Positions 7,908 to 17,019 of a stretch of DNA of 64,000 nt are shown one piece after another. The notes beneath the pieces were generated by a model. It searched no databases. It was not told the origin of the DNA and worked only from the letters and a program-made list of their open reading frames with translations. Numbering within the stretch: position 1 is the first letter of the stretch; each line of letters opens with the position of its first letter. The stretch comes from Moanibacter sp965226025 (lineage in GTDB: Bacteria > Verrucomicrobiota > Verrucomicrobiia > Opitutales > UBA2987), in the NCBI GenBank assembly GCA_965226025.1, contig CBDDCD010000003.1, forward strand, positions 744,001 to 808,000, written 5' to 3'. A program made the position numbers and the translations under genes.

Positions 7908-9206
7908 TTGTCTACCTATCAGATCATTGTAATATTCTCCTTGATGCAGACGTTTGAAAAGAGAAGGACGCCCTCGCGAGTCCTGCGGACTTCAATCGTA
8001 ACTGTGGTCTGTTCATTTTCGTTGATCCGAACGGTAGGAGAAGAGCCTGTTAAAGGCTTCGACCTCGGTGTACTCGCGGCCGAATCGGAAGATGGAGCCA
8101 TTCGGCTTCAAGTGTCAGCAGATCAGGACCGAACCGCAAAGTTGGTGCTGCGAGCGTTTTCCTCCCATGGTGGTTACGTTCTGAAACGTGGCGGTGAATC
8201 CGATTTTCAGTTTCGATTCGCGACCCCGACGAACAATGAAGTCGAGCTTTCCATCCTAAGCGGGAGTCCGGCGAAGGCCATTTTCAAAGAAACGGTGCGG
8301 GGTTCGAGCTGGGCCCAAGCCGTTCTCAGGGCCAGTGACTTAGCGGTCAGAAAGACTTTGAAGGTGCCGGGATATTTCGCTGGAATGATTACTTGGATAA
8401 GCGATCTTTCCGGATTCCCGGAAATCTACGTGTCGGACCTCTTTTTTACCACTACCAGGAGAGTCACCAATGACGGGGCGGAGTGTCTCTCCCCGAATTT
8501 GTCTCCGGATGGCAGAAGCGTTCTCTTTACGAGCTATTATCCAAATGGGTTTCCCGATATCTACCGGGTTGATCTTGACAGCAATAGACGACATCCCTTC
8601 ATAAGTTTCAAGGGTTCCAATACGGGCGCGACTCACAGTCCCCAAGGTGCAGATATTGCGCTAATCCTTTCCGGTGTCGGAAACGCTGAACTCTACCTCT
8701 GCGATCTTCAGGGTCGCCATATTCGACGTCTTACCCATTCGCGAAACGCCGTGGAGGCGGATCCCACTTGGTCCCCTGATGGCCGTACCGTCGCGTTCAC
8801 TTCTGATCGGTTGGGAAAACCTCAGCTCTACCACATTCCTTCTTCCGGTGGCCAAGCGGAGCGGATTCCGACGAATATCAGCGGGGTCTGTGCTGAACCG
8901 GCCTGGAATCCGGTGCACCCGAATCTGATCGCCTTTACGATCCTTCAAGGTGGATTATTCAGAATCGCACTCTTCGATACGGCCGATGCCAAGACACGTG
9001 TTTTGACCCGAGGAGGGGGAGATGCCCTTGAACCTACCTGGCTGAACGACGGCCGGCATCTTGTCTATACGGCGGGAAAGGGAAAAGAGCGAGGTTTGGT
9101 ATTGTTGGATTCCGAATCGGGAAGATCGACCCAGTTGCATGAACTGGGCCGGGGGAGAGTCTACCAGCCGCATTTCGTCTATGCCGAGCCTTGGGCAGGA
9201 AGGTGA
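7908..9206 (+). CDS. TolB-like beta-propeller protein, exported
   Basis: This protein of about 432 residues has an N-terminal hydrophobic stretch (roughly 25-42) that would export it to the periplasm. Residues about 50-150 correspond to the TolB amino-terminal domain. From about residue 165 onward there are PD40/WD40-like blades, each with the signature S-x-DG-x-x-x-x-F-x-S. The blades SPDGRSVLFTSYYPNG and SPDGRTVAFTSDRLGK are clear. TolB works with Pal in the Tol-Pal envelope system, and related propellers have other periplasmic roles. No tolQRA or pal gene is in view, so I call it TolB-like rather than TolB. TTG 7908 follows CAAGGAAA at a workable distance, and ATG 7944 is the alternative start. 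Confidence 0.8.
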   Translation: MSTYQIIVIFSLMQTFEKRRTPSRVLRTSIVTVVCSFSLIRTVGEEPVKGFDLGVLAAESEDGAIRLQVSADQDRTAKLVLRAFSSHGGYVLKRGGESDFQFRFATPTNNEVELSILSGSPAKAIFKETVRGSSWAQAVLRASDLAVRKTLKVPGYFAGMITWISDLSGFPEIYVSDLFFTTTRRVTNDGAECLSPNLSPDGRSVLFTSYYPNGFPDIYRVDLDSNRRHPFISFKGSNTGATHSPQGADIALILSGVGNAELYLCDLQGRHIRRLTHSRNAVEADPTWSPDGRTVAFTSDRLGKPQLYHIPSSGGQAERIPTNISGVCAEPAWNPVHPNLIAFTILQGGLFRIALFDTADAKTRVLTRGGGDALEPTWLNDGRHLVYTAGKGKERGLVLLDSESGRSTQLHELGRGRVYQPHFVYAEPWAGR

Positions 9207-9267
9207 AGCCCCATTAATAAATCTGATTGACACCCACGGGAGCCCCTCCCATCTCCGATTATGAGGC

Positions 9268-9329
9268 GTATCATCTTGAAACTCTCTCTTCCGCTTCGGT
9301 ATCATCTTGAAACTCTCTCTTCCGCTTCG
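9268..9329. repeat. 31-bp perfect tandem duplication
   Basis: The unit 9268-9298 (beginning GTATCATCTTGAAACTCTCT) is repeated without change at 9299-9329. It sits in the short gap between the TolB-like gene and the following gene. Identity suggests a recent slippage event. I see no function for it. Confidence 0.9.
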
Positions 9330-9347
9330 TGTTCAATCCCTTAACAC

Positions 9348-10649
9348 ATGAATACCAAGAAGAAACGATTGAGTTTGGCAGCACTTTGGATTCTCGCTGT
9401 TTCGGCAGGATTCGCGGCGGGTTATAGTCTTGCAAATTTGCGCCGGGGCGAACCGACCGAACACCGACTAGAGAATGTGTCGAATAGTGCTGAACCATTG
9501 GTGAAGAAGAAATCTCGGGATCTCGAGGTCGCCGAAGAAGGCCCTTCCCAACTTCCCGCCGAATCTCTTTTTTTCGGCGAGACTCCGGATCAGGAATCCG
9601 ACACAATTTCGTTGATGCGAACCGCCGTGGCCGAGACAGATCCAGTGCGGAGGATCGTGAAACTGGCACAGTCTCTCGAGGGTCTGGATGAATCCAATAT
9701 TCTTGAAGCTCTGGCTCTGTTTGAAGACTTGCCGCCGGGTCCGATGAGGATGCGGGAGATGAACCTGCTCATGTATGCCTGGGGCGCGTTCGATGGTCCC
9801 TCTGCCATAGGTTATGCCGAGGCCGAAATCGGGGGAAGAATTGGCCGGTTCGCGGCCCACTCCGCTCTGAGTAGCTGGTCCGCTCGCGATCCCCACGAAG
9901 CCCTTGCCTGGAGTCAGGAGCAGTCTTTCGATGGAGAGCGAAATCCGTATACTCTCGGAATAGTCGCCGGGTGGACAAATTACGATATTCGCGAAGCGGC
10001 AATTTTCGTTGCCGGGCTGCCTGAAGGTCGTGAACGAAACCGATCCGTAGGCATTCTGACTTCCCAATTTCTTCAAAATGGGATCCCAGACGCAACCCGA
10101 TGGGCCGACAGTTTGCCGGAAGATGAATTCAAGAAGGGCGTTTTCTCAAATCTCGCCCGACAATGGGCGAGACAAGATCCGGAGGCTTCCGCCAATTGGA
10201 TCGAGCGGCATGCGAAAAAGGACTACTCGGTGGACGCGATCAGGACGGTGGCTTCAAACTGGGCCCGGGATGACCCCCTAACCGCTGTCTCGTGGGCAGT
10301 GGAACTGCCGGAAGGCGAGGCCCGAGAAAAAGGAGTCGCTGCCTCCGTCAACCGATGGGCGGCGGACGACCCAAACGCCGCCGGCGATTGGTTGAATGAA
10401 ATTCCGTTGGAGCCGGCGATGGATCCCGCTGTGAGGGCCTTCGCAAGGAGAATTGCGGTGCAGGATCCAGAGGCAGCGCTATCCTGGTCCGAGTCCATTG
10501 TTGATCCCGATCTCCGCCTCCAGAGCATCCAGGAGGTCGGGCAGGATTGGTACCGGCAAGATCCCAAAGAGTGCGTCCGCTTGGGTCGCAGGGAGCCACC
10601 TCCCATCCGAAGTGCAGGAGTCGATCACCAATCCGCCTCCCAAGAATGA
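9348..10649 (+). CDS. Membrane-anchored W-x-x-x-DP repeat protein
   Basis: The 433-residue product has a basic start and one transmembrane helix (residues about 8-28), then an acidic linker. From residue 105 on it carries about seven helical repeats of roughly 35 residues. Each repeat contains W-x-x-x-DP-x-A-A-x-x-W and a following LP-x-G-x-x-R, for example WARQDPEASANWIERH and WARDDPLTAVSWAVELPEGE. Such repeats resemble TPR/HEAT-like scaffolds seen in verrucomicrobial and planctomycete secreted proteins. No enzymatic motif is visible. The last 20 residues do not follow the repeat. The +1 frame after about 10585 gives AWVAGSHLPSEVQESITNPP, which does fit, so a one-base frameshift near the end is likely. 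In that case the true product ends at 10698. Confidence 0.7.
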   Translation: MNTKKKRLSLAALWILAVSAGFAAGYSLANLRRGEPTEHRLENVSNSAEPLVKKKSRDLEVAEEGPSQLPAESLFFGETPDQESDTISLMRTAVAETDPVRRIVKLAQSLEGLDESNILEALALFEDLPPGPMRMREMNLLMYAWGAFDGPSAIGYAEAEIGGRIGRFAAHSALSSWSARDPHEALAWSQEQSFDGERNPYTLGIVAGWTNYDIREAAIFVAGLPEGRERNRSVGILTSQFLQNGIPDATRWADSLPEDEFKKGVFSNLARQWARQDPEASANWIERHAKKDYSVDAIRTVASNWARDDPLTAVSWAVELPEGEAREKGVAASVNRWAADDPNAAGDWLNEIPLEPAMDPAVRAFARRIAVQDPEAALSWSESIVDPDLRLQSIQEVGQDWYRQDPKECVRLGRREPPPIRSAGVDHQSASQE

Positions 10650-10802
10650 CGAGCGCCGATGGGGATCCGGGAGAGACTTCCGCCCTTGGCACCGGTAGCC
10701 GGACATCTCACACACTTCGTCGGTCGAGCACTTCGCAATTGACGGGGTTCTTTGGACCGACTCCTAACCTATATGGCGGCATCCAATCTGCCGTATTAGG
10801 GA

Positions 10803-12116
10803 TTGCTTCGACGCGTCGAATGCTCCTACTTCAGAAACGTGAGACAATCCATCGCAAAAAAGATCAGGTTCTCGACTCTCGGGGAAAATCTCTCTGATCC
10901 CGAGATCGTCCGTTTGATGAATATCACTTTGGCGGATCCGAGTCTTCTCTCTCTTGCAGCAGGGTTCACCGACAATTCCGTGATGCCGGTTGGCGTGGTG
11001 AGCGACGTGGTCGAAGAACTGGCCAAGCTCGGGCCCGATCCGGAGCACTTGCAGTATGGATCGAACAGTGGCCGACCCGGACTGAGAGAGGGGATTACCC
11101 GGTTTCTGACCCGGTATCCAGGCGAGGAAGAGCTCTTCCTGGACCCCGATCGAGTCTTTGTCACCAATGGCTCCCAACAGGCGCTCTACCTCGCGATTCA
11201 GGTCCTATGCGACCCCGGGGACATCGTTCTCGTGGAGCAGCCAACCTACTTCGTGTTTCTCGAGGCGCTCAAAGGATTAGGTGTACAGGCCATGTCCATG
11301 CCCGTAAAGCCGGATGGGGGCCTCGATTTCGCCGGATTGCGTGAGATGATTAGTGATTTGTCGGAGAGTGGGGATATCGACCGCGTAAAAGGGCTCTACA
11401 TTGTAAGCTATTTCGCTAATCCCTCGACACGCTCGATGTCGAAGGAAGAAAAACGTCAGCTCGGAGATCTGCTAAACTCGCTTCCCTTTTCCATTCCCTT
11501 CATCGAGGACGCCGCCTACCGCGAGCTTTACTATAGGTCCCCTTTTACCGCTCCCAGCCACTTGAGCTTAGGAGAATTCGACGGGCTTCCGACCCTCTAT
11601 GCCGGAACTTTTACAAAGCCCTTTTCCACCGGATTGAAAGTTGGCTACGCCTATTGCTCCGAGCCTGAGTGGTTCAACAATCTTGTGCGAATCAAGGGCC
11701 AACAGGATTTCGGAACCTCAAATTTCACTCAGGCGATCATAGAGAAAGTTGTGGCGGACGGGCGCTATGCCGAGTACCTGAGGAAGCTCGGTCTTCACTA
11801 TGAGGCCAAGATGAACCTCCTGCAGAATACACTTCTCGATGGAGGTTTGAAAGAGCTGGGTTGGAATTGGGACACCCCGAAAGGCGGAATACTGATGTGG
11901 CTTCGGGCACCAGAGTGGCTGGACACCGGGATGGATTCCGAGTTTTGCGAAGCATGTGTTGCCCAAGGGGTGCTCTATGTACCGGGTGAGTTGTTTTTTG
12001 CCGAAAGACTTCCCCATAATTTTATTCGTTTGAGTTTGAGAGTACTGGATGGTTGCCGGCTCGAAGAGGCGGGCCGGAGATTTGCATCCGTTGCTAGGAG
12101 ATTCTCTCTTCCCTAG
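10803..12116 (+). CDS. PLP-dependent class I aminotransferase (2-aminoadipate/MocR-type)
   Basis: The protein is about 437 residues from TTG 10803, or 425 if GTG 10839 is the start; the latter lies close to the start of family similarity. The fold-type I aminotransferase signature is complete: FVTNGSQQALYLAIQVLCDP for cofactor phosphate binding, ANPSTRS for the substrate-side loop, EDAAYRELYY with the pyridine-N Asp, and GTFTKPFSTGLKVGY with the Schiff-base Lys (Lys272). The closest relatives in pattern are LysN and the aminotransferase halves of MocR regulators; no HTH domain is present. The substrate cannot be told from sequence. The stop TAG (12114-12116) sits inside CTAGGAATCGGTCG, a copy of the dispersed half-site repeat. 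Confidence 0.88.
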   Translation: MLRRVECSYFRNVRQSIAKKIRFSTLGENLSDPEIVRLMNITLADPSLLSLAAGFTDNSVMPVGVVSDVVEELAKLGPDPEHLQYGSNSGRPGLREGITRFLTRYPGEEELFLDPDRVFVTNGSQQALYLAIQVLCDPGDIVLVEQPTYFVFLEALKGLGVQAMSMPVKPDGGLDFAGLREMISDLSESGDIDRVKGLYIVSYFANPSTRSMSKEEKRQLGDLLNSLPFSIPFIEDAAYRELYYRSPFTAPSHLSLGEFDGLPTLYAGTFTKPFSTGLKVGYAYCSEPEWFNNLVRIKGQQDFGTSNFTQAIIEKVVADGRYAEYLRKLGLHYEAKMNLLQNTLLDGGLKELGWNWDTPKGGILMWLRAPEWLDTGMDSEFCEACVAQGVLYVPGELFFAERLPHNFIRLSLRVLDGCRLEEAGRRFASVARRFSLP

Positions 12117-12218
12117 GAATCGGTCGTTGGAACTCCGCCACTTGAGAGGCAATCGAATGTCAAAGTCCGACGGACTCCTGGCCGGGATCGATATTTTTCA
12201 TATTGAGATTGATAACTC

Positions 12219-13652
12219 ATGAGTACTGCAAAGACAGAGGTCCGACCCATTCCTAGTCCGGCAGATTCCTCGGGATTAGAAATTTGCTGTATCGGCGCTG
12301 GATTCGTGGGAGGGCCGCACATGGCGATGGTCGCGCACAAGTGCCCCGACATTTCCGTATCAGTCGTCGACATCGATTCCGAGAAAGTGGCCGCTTGGAA
12401 CTCAGATACGCCACCCGTATTTGAACCTGGTTTGGACGAGATCCTCTTTCCCGCTAGAAACCGCAACCTCTCCTTTTCAACCGATGTCGAAGGTGGCATC
12501 CGCAGGGCCGACATCATATTCATGTGTCTCCCTACGCCGACCAAGGAATACGGTTTGGGCGCGGGCTGCGCTCCCGATCTCAAATATATCGAAAGCGGAG
12601 CAAGGCAGATCGCGGAAATCGCTGACTCGGATAAGATCGTCGTTGAAAAGTCGACTGTCCCCGTGCGTACCGCTGAGTCGATCAAGCGCATTCTCGATGC
12701 CAATGACCGGAACACTCGCTTCCAGGTACTCTCAAACCCAGAGTTTCTTGCCGAAGGCACCGCGATGGCCGACTTGGAGAATCCCGATCGCGTCCTGATT
12801 GGAGGGGATGAGAATCCTGAGAGTGCAAAAGCAGTCGGAACACTGGCCGACATCTATGCCAATTGGGTCCCTAGAGAGAGGATAATCACCACCAATCTTT
12901 GGTCTTCCGAACTTTCAAAGCTTACCGCCAATGCATTCCTTGCCCAGCGACTCTCTTCCATCAATTCGATATCCATGCTGTGTGAAGCGACCGGCGCAAA
13001 TGTCGACCAGGTGGCCGATGCTATAGGCGCTGATTCGCGCATCGGTCCGAAATTTCTCAAGTCGTCCGTCGGATTTGGGGGTTCTTGCTTTCAGAAGGAC
13101 ATTTTCAATCTTGTCTACCTCTGTGAGAATTTCGGTCTGCCCGAAGTCGCTGATTACTGGAGGCAAGTCGTTATCATGAACGATCTTCAGAAGAGACGTT
13201 TCTCCAGTCGGATGGTTAAACAGCTCTTTAACAGCGTTTCGGGCAAAAGAATCGCGATTCTCGGTTTCGCTTTCAAGAAGAACACCAATGATACCAGGGA
13301 GTCGGCTGCAATATATGTCTGCCGTGATCTCCTCGAAGAGGAAGCTCACCTTGCCGTCTACGATCCTAGAGTCACCGAGGAAAACCTTCGCAGCGCCCTG
13401 AAGATTGATCGCGACGAGGAAGGAGAGGGCCTCGCTCGAATGGTTGAAAAAATGTCGGATCCATACCAAGCTTGTCGTGGCGCTCATGCTGTCGCTGTCC
13501 TCACGGAATGGGACGAATTCCGGGATCTGGATTATCAGCGGATCTTCGATACAATGCAAAAACCGGCCTTTCTCTTCGATGGGAGAAATATCCTCGATCT
13601 CAATTCCCTGCGAGAAATCGGTTTCGAAGCATTCGCTATCGGTAAATCCTAG
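12219..13652 (+). CDS. ugd: UDP-glucose 6-dehydrogenase
   Basis: This 477-residue enzyme oxidises UDP-glucose to UDP-glucuronate for surface polysaccharides. It has the NAD-binding Rossmann motif IGAGFVGGPHMA (residues about 27-38), VVEKSTVPVRTAE and NPEFLAEGTAM in the first domain. The catalytic Cys is in VGFGGSCFQKD (Cys290), and the C-terminal domain has AILGFAFKKNTNDTRESAA. The length and the long N-terminal half resemble the eukaryote-like branch of UGDH. The first 20 or so residues precede the fold, and part of them (IPSPADSSG) is encoded by the dispersed repeat GTCCGGCAGATTCCTCG at 12256-12272. The repeat has thus been absorbed into the coding region. The gene appears complete. Confidence 0.95.
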   Translation: MSTAKTEVRPIPSPADSSGLEICCIGAGFVGGPHMAMVAHKCPDISVSVVDIDSEKVAAWNSDTPPVFEPGLDEILFPARNRNLSFSTDVEGGIRRADIIFMCLPTPTKEYGLGAGCAPDLKYIESGARQIAEIADSDKIVVEKSTVPVRTAESIKRILDANDRNTRFQVLSNPEFLAEGTAMADLENPDRVLIGGDENPESAKAVGTLADIYANWVPRERIITTNLWSSELSKLTANAFLAQRLSSINSISMLCEATGANVDQVADAIGADSRIGPKFLKSSVGFGGSCFQKDIFNLVYLCENFGLPEVADYWRQVVIMNDLQKRRFSSRMVKQLFNSVSGKRIAILGFAFKKNTNDTRESAAIYVCRDLLEEEAHLAVYDPRVTEENLRSALKIDRDEEGEGLARMVEKMSDPYQACRGAHAVAVLTEWDEFRDLDYQRIFDTMQKPAFLFDGRNILDLNSLREIGFEAFAIGKS

Positions 13653-13659
13653 AGCGGGT

Positions 13660-14175
13660 AGCGGATTTCTTCGGAGTGGAGGCTCTCACATACTGTTTGA
13701 TGAGCAACCACTTCCACATCCTTGTCAGAATTCCGGACAGGGATAAGGCGGAAGTGTCGGACAAGGAGCTGGTGCGGCGTTAGGCAGTGCTCTACCCGGA
13801 GCCGACTCAGTATCAGACGATGACGATTAAGTATCTGGAGGCAGTGCTGAAAAGGGGAGGCGAGGAAGCGCAAATGTTGCGAAGCCGTCTTCTGGCGCGG
13901 ATGCATGATGTATCGGAGTTCATGAAGAGCCTGAAACAGCGGTACACCATCTGGTATAACCAGAACCACGATCGGTATTGGACGCTATGGTCTGAGCGCT
14001 TCAAAAGCACGTTGGTGGAAGACAGAGGGGCGGCCTTGCTTTTCACGGCAGCGTATATTGACCTGAATCCGGTGCGGGCGGGGATGGTGGAAAGTCACGG
14101 AAGAAGGAGGCGAGTTGCCGGTGGCGGCGGCATTGCGGTGCCGGGTGCGCTCGTGCTATGAAAGTAGATGGAACA
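13660..14175 (+). pseudogene. RAYT (REP-associated tyrosine transposase) remnant
   Basis: Translation from about 13660 gives VEALTYCLMSNHFHILVRIP, the HUH motif region (H-x-H) of IS200-like/RAYT transposases. It is followed by an in-frame TAG at 13783-13785. The frame reopens and continues with RYTIWYNQNHDRYWTLWSER and AAYIDLNPVRAGMVE, both standard RAYT motifs. After 14095 the family C-terminus (GELPVAAALRCRVRS) is found in another frame, so there is also a deletion or frameshift. About 60 N-terminal residues are missing. RAYTs mobilise REP palindromes, and their presence fits the many short palindromic repeats in this window. Confidence 0.8.
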
Positions 14176-14296
14176 AATTCCGTTGCCCATTGATGATCCA
14201 TTTCTCAATCTCCCAATGTTAGGGCTGGGAGATCTCCTAGGTTGGGCGAGGTGAAGTAGGGTCTTTCAGCATGCTTCAAACTGGAGCACCAAGACA

Positions 14297-15694
14297 GTGA
14301 CGGAAACTTTTTCTCTGGGGACTGCCGAGCGACCGATTAGGGTGGCGATAATTGGTTCGGGGCCGTCCGGATTCTACGCGGCTGAATCGCTCCTGAAGAG
14401 GAAGGAGCAATCGATTCGGGTCGACATGTTCGATCGACTCCCGACCCCCTTCGGCTTGGTTCGAGGTGGGGTAGCACCCGATCACCAGAAGATCAAAGCG
14501 GTCATCGCCGTGTATAACCGAGTCGCGGGGATGCCGGGTTTTCGCTTTTTCGGCAATGTAAAGCTGGGTCCGGATATCGGTGTTGAGGATCTCACCGGGC
14601 GCTATGACCAGATTGTATATGCAATCGGTAACGAATCGGACCGGCATATGGGAATTCCGGGCGAAGAGCTGGTGGGAAGCTGTCCAGCGACGAATTTCGT
14701 AGGTTGGTATAATGGGCATCCTGATCATCGCGACCATGACTTCGATCTCTCGGTCGAGCGCGTGGCGGTGGTGGGGGTCGGCAACGTCGCAATGGATGTG
14801 ACTCGAATTCTAAGCAGGAGTCCTGACGAGCTCGAGAGTTCGGACATTTCGAGCTATGCCTTGGAATTGCTTCGGAGGAGTCGCGTTAGGGAGATTGTAA
14901 TCCTCGGCCGGAGGGGTTTTGCCCAGGCCTCGTTTACGACGAAAGAGATTAAGGAGATCGCCGAACTCAATGGTGTTGATCTCATCATTGATCCCGCTGA
15001 AGTTGAATTGGATGAGCTATCCAAGGAGACTCTGACGGACGTAAACAGCCGCAGGAATGTCGAATTTCTAACCGAGCAATCAAAACATGGGGAGGCTGCC
15101 GATTCCAGAAAAGTGCGGCTGCGTTTCCTGGTATCGCCGGTCGAGATTACGGGCGCCAATGGGCGGGTTAATGCTGTGAAAATCGAGAGAAATGAGCTCT
15201 ACAGGGATGACCGGGGAACGCCGAGGCCACGGGGCACGGATCAATTCGAGACTCTCGAGGTGGGTATGGTGCTACGGTCCGTCGGGTATCGGGGGATTCC
15301 AATACCAGGGATTCCGTTTGACCAAAATCTTGGCCGGATTCCCAACGAAGCCGGTCGCGTCATCGATGAAGGAGGCAATCAACTCGAAGGTCAGTATGTA
15401 GTGGGCTGGGCAAAGCGTGGGCCGACTGGATTAATTGGGACAAACCGAGGCGATTCCGTTGCGACCGTTGATTCGATGGTGGAAGACCTTGAAGGTAAGA
15501 CGGGGCACGCAATGCCTGTGGGTGAAGCCGACGCTATACCGGCCTTGCTCGGGGACAAAGGTATTCGATTCGTCGACTTCGAAGACTGGAAGCGACTTGA
15601 CGCGATCGAGACGGAACATGGTAGTAGGAGAGGGAAGATACGAGAAAAATTCACCACCATCGAGGACATGCTGGCGGCGCTTAATGAGGGATAG
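14297..15694 (+). CDS. FprA-type ferredoxin/adrenodoxin-NADP+ reductase
   Basis: This 465-residue flavoprotein belongs to the adrenodoxin-reductase-like family. It has the FAD dinucleotide motif IGSGPSGFYAAE near residue 20 and the characteristic TPFGLVRGGVAPDHQKIKAV near 58-77. The NADP-binding GVGNVAMDVTRIL and IVILGRRGFAQASFT follow in the middle. The C-terminal GWAKRGPTGLIGTNRGDS places the second FAD-contact region. The enzyme passes electrons between NADPH and a ferredoxin in the cytoplasm. The length fits the family. No ferredoxin gene is adjacent. The start at 14297 is preceded by AAGACAGTG, so translation could begin at the listed codon; no strong Shine-Dalgarno site is visible. Confidence 0.93.
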   Translation: MTETFSLGTAERPIRVAIIGSGPSGFYAAESLLKRKEQSIRVDMFDRLPTPFGLVRGGVAPDHQKIKAVIAVYNRVAGMPGFRFFGNVKLGPDIGVEDLTGRYDQIVYAIGNESDRHMGIPGEELVGSCPATNFVGWYNGHPDHRDHDFDLSVERVAVVGVGNVAMDVTRILSRSPDELESSDISSYALELLRRSRVREIVILGRRGFAQASFTTKEIKEIAELNGVDLIIDPAEVELDELSKETLTDVNSRRNVEFLTEQSKHGEAADSRKVRLRFLVSPVEITGANGRVNAVKIERNELYRDDRGTPRPRGTDQFETLEVGMVLRSVGYRGIPIPGIPFDQNLGRIPNEAGRVIDEGGNQLEGQYVVGWAKRGPTGLIGTNRGDSVATVDSMVEDLEGKTGHAMPVGEADAIPALLGDKGIRFVDFEDWKRLDAIETEHGSRRGKIREKFTTIEDMLAALNEG

Positions 15695-15747
15695 TTTGAG
15701 CGAATGAATCTTCGAGCCCGAACATTTCACAGACCTTCTGCTAGTTG

Positions 15748-17019
15748 ATGGACTCAGCGGAGAGGCCTCCTGGAATCATCGCAGCCGGGAGCTGGTGCGT
15801 CGATCATGTGAAAGTGATCAACAAGTATCCTGAGCTCGAGCAACTGGCGGAAGTCCTTCATGAGACGCATTCAAATGGTGGAGGCCCCTACAACCTGCTT
15901 AAGGACTTGGCAAAACTCGGAGTCGATTTACCACTGACAGGTGTTGGCCTTCTGGGAAATGACTCGAACGGCGAGTATATTCTGAATGATTGTCGCGATT
16001 CAGGGATTGAAACGGCATTGATGAAGTCAACCGACGAGGCTCCAACCGCCTACACGGACGTGATGAGCGTCGATTCCAGCGGTCGCAGGTGCTTCTTCCA
16101 CCGAAAAGGGACGAACGCTCTCCTGCGGGCCGAACATTTCGAATTCGAACGATTGCCTGGGCGGCACCTTCACCTAGCCTACCTCAACCTCCTCGCCGGC
16201 ATTGGGTCGATCGACCCCTCAGGCGACTGCGACGGTGAGGTTGTATTGTCAAAATGCAAGGAGGCGGGACTGCGAACGTCGATCGACCTGGTCAGTGCAG
16301 AATGCGACGAACTTGGTGAAGTCGCCAAACGATGCCTCCCTTACGTCGATGTTCTGTTCGCGAATTGCTTCGAAATTGGCCAGCTCTCCGGATTGCCAAC
16401 AGGAGACGAGGACTTACCGGATTTCGAGCTGTTCAAAAAGGCGGCCCGGGCCTGTTTCGAAAAAGGAGTTCGCGAGTTTGTCATCGTGCATTTCCCCAAA
16501 GGAGCGATAGCGACGGCGGTGGACGGAAGCTTCGCAGTGCAGGGTTCGGTGCGGATTCCTGAATCGGACATCTTCGGGACGGCGGGCGCCGGAGACGCCT
16601 TCGCGGCCGGGGTTCTCTACGGTTTTCACGAAGGAATGACGGTTGAGGAGAGCTTGAGGGTGGGGGTTTGCGTCTCCGCCAGCTGCCTCCACCACCCTAC
16701 GACGTCCGGCGGAATTCTACCACTCGAAGAGTGTCTCGAACTTGCCAGAAAGCACGGGTTTCGACAGATTCCTAGCTTGAGCCCGTCCCAGTGGTGGAAA
16801 CAATTGATTTTTAATGAGTTATGGGCAAAAAAAAGGCCGGATAGAGCTGCAAAAAGCTCGATCCGGCGAAAAAGGGCGCTTATGCTTGCGTTAGTCAAAT
16901 ACAAAGCACGCCCTTCTCATGAAAAATATTGCCGTACAAAGCTTCCTGCGTCCAGCCCTAACTCCAGTCATTCGATGCAAAGACTACACCGTGTTTCTGG
17001 AAACAATGGAGCGGATTGA
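15748..17019 (+). CDS. PfkB-family carbohydrate kinase, 3' end replaced by insertion sequence
   Basis: Residues 1 to about 343 form a ribokinase/PfkB-type sugar or nucleoside kinase. Evidence is the N-terminal GGGPYNLLKDLAKLG, the central substrate lid region and the ATP/catalytic motif GTAGAGDAFAAGVLYG, which contains the catalytic Asp. The protein phosphorylates a small sugar-like substrate with ATP; the substrate is unknown. The family part ends with LARKHGFRQIPS, where the dispersed repeat CGACAGATTCCTAG overlaps the codons. At 16779 the reading frame enters the IS and runs on for about 80 meaningless residues to 17019. The kinase fold itself looks complete, so the protein may still work with an extended tail. 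ATG 15748 is preferred over TTG 15745. Confidence 0.85.
   Translation: MDSAERPPGIIAAGSWCVDHVKVINKYPELEQLAEVLHETHSNGGGPYNLLKDLAKLGVDLPLTGVGLLGNDSNGEYILNDCRDSGIETALMKSTDEAPTAYTDVMSVDSSGRRCFFHRKGTNALLRAEHFEFERLPGRHLHLAYLNLLAGIGSIDPSGDCDGEVVLSKCKEAGLRTSIDLVSAECDELGEVAKRCLPYVDVLFANCFEIGQLSGLPTGDEDLPDFELFKKAARACFEKGVREFVIVHFPKGAIATAVDGSFAVQGSVRIPESDIFGTAGAGDAFAAGVLYGFHEGMTVEESLRVGVCVSASCLHHPTTSGGILPLEECLELARKHGFRQIPSLSPSQWWKQLIFNELWAKKRPDRAAKSSIRRKRALMLALVKYKARPSHEKYCRTKLPASSPNSSHSMQRLHRVSGNNGAD
16827..16867 (-). terminator. Intrinsic terminator inside the IS, reading outward
   Basis: On the minus strand the stem GCCGGAT-AGCT pairs across a short loop at 16836-16867, with one internal mismatch zone. 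It is followed by eight T residues (16827-16834 on the plus strand are A). It would stop transcripts travelling leftward across the IS toward the PfkB gene. The same structure is in copy 2 at 41465-41505. Confidence 0.7.
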
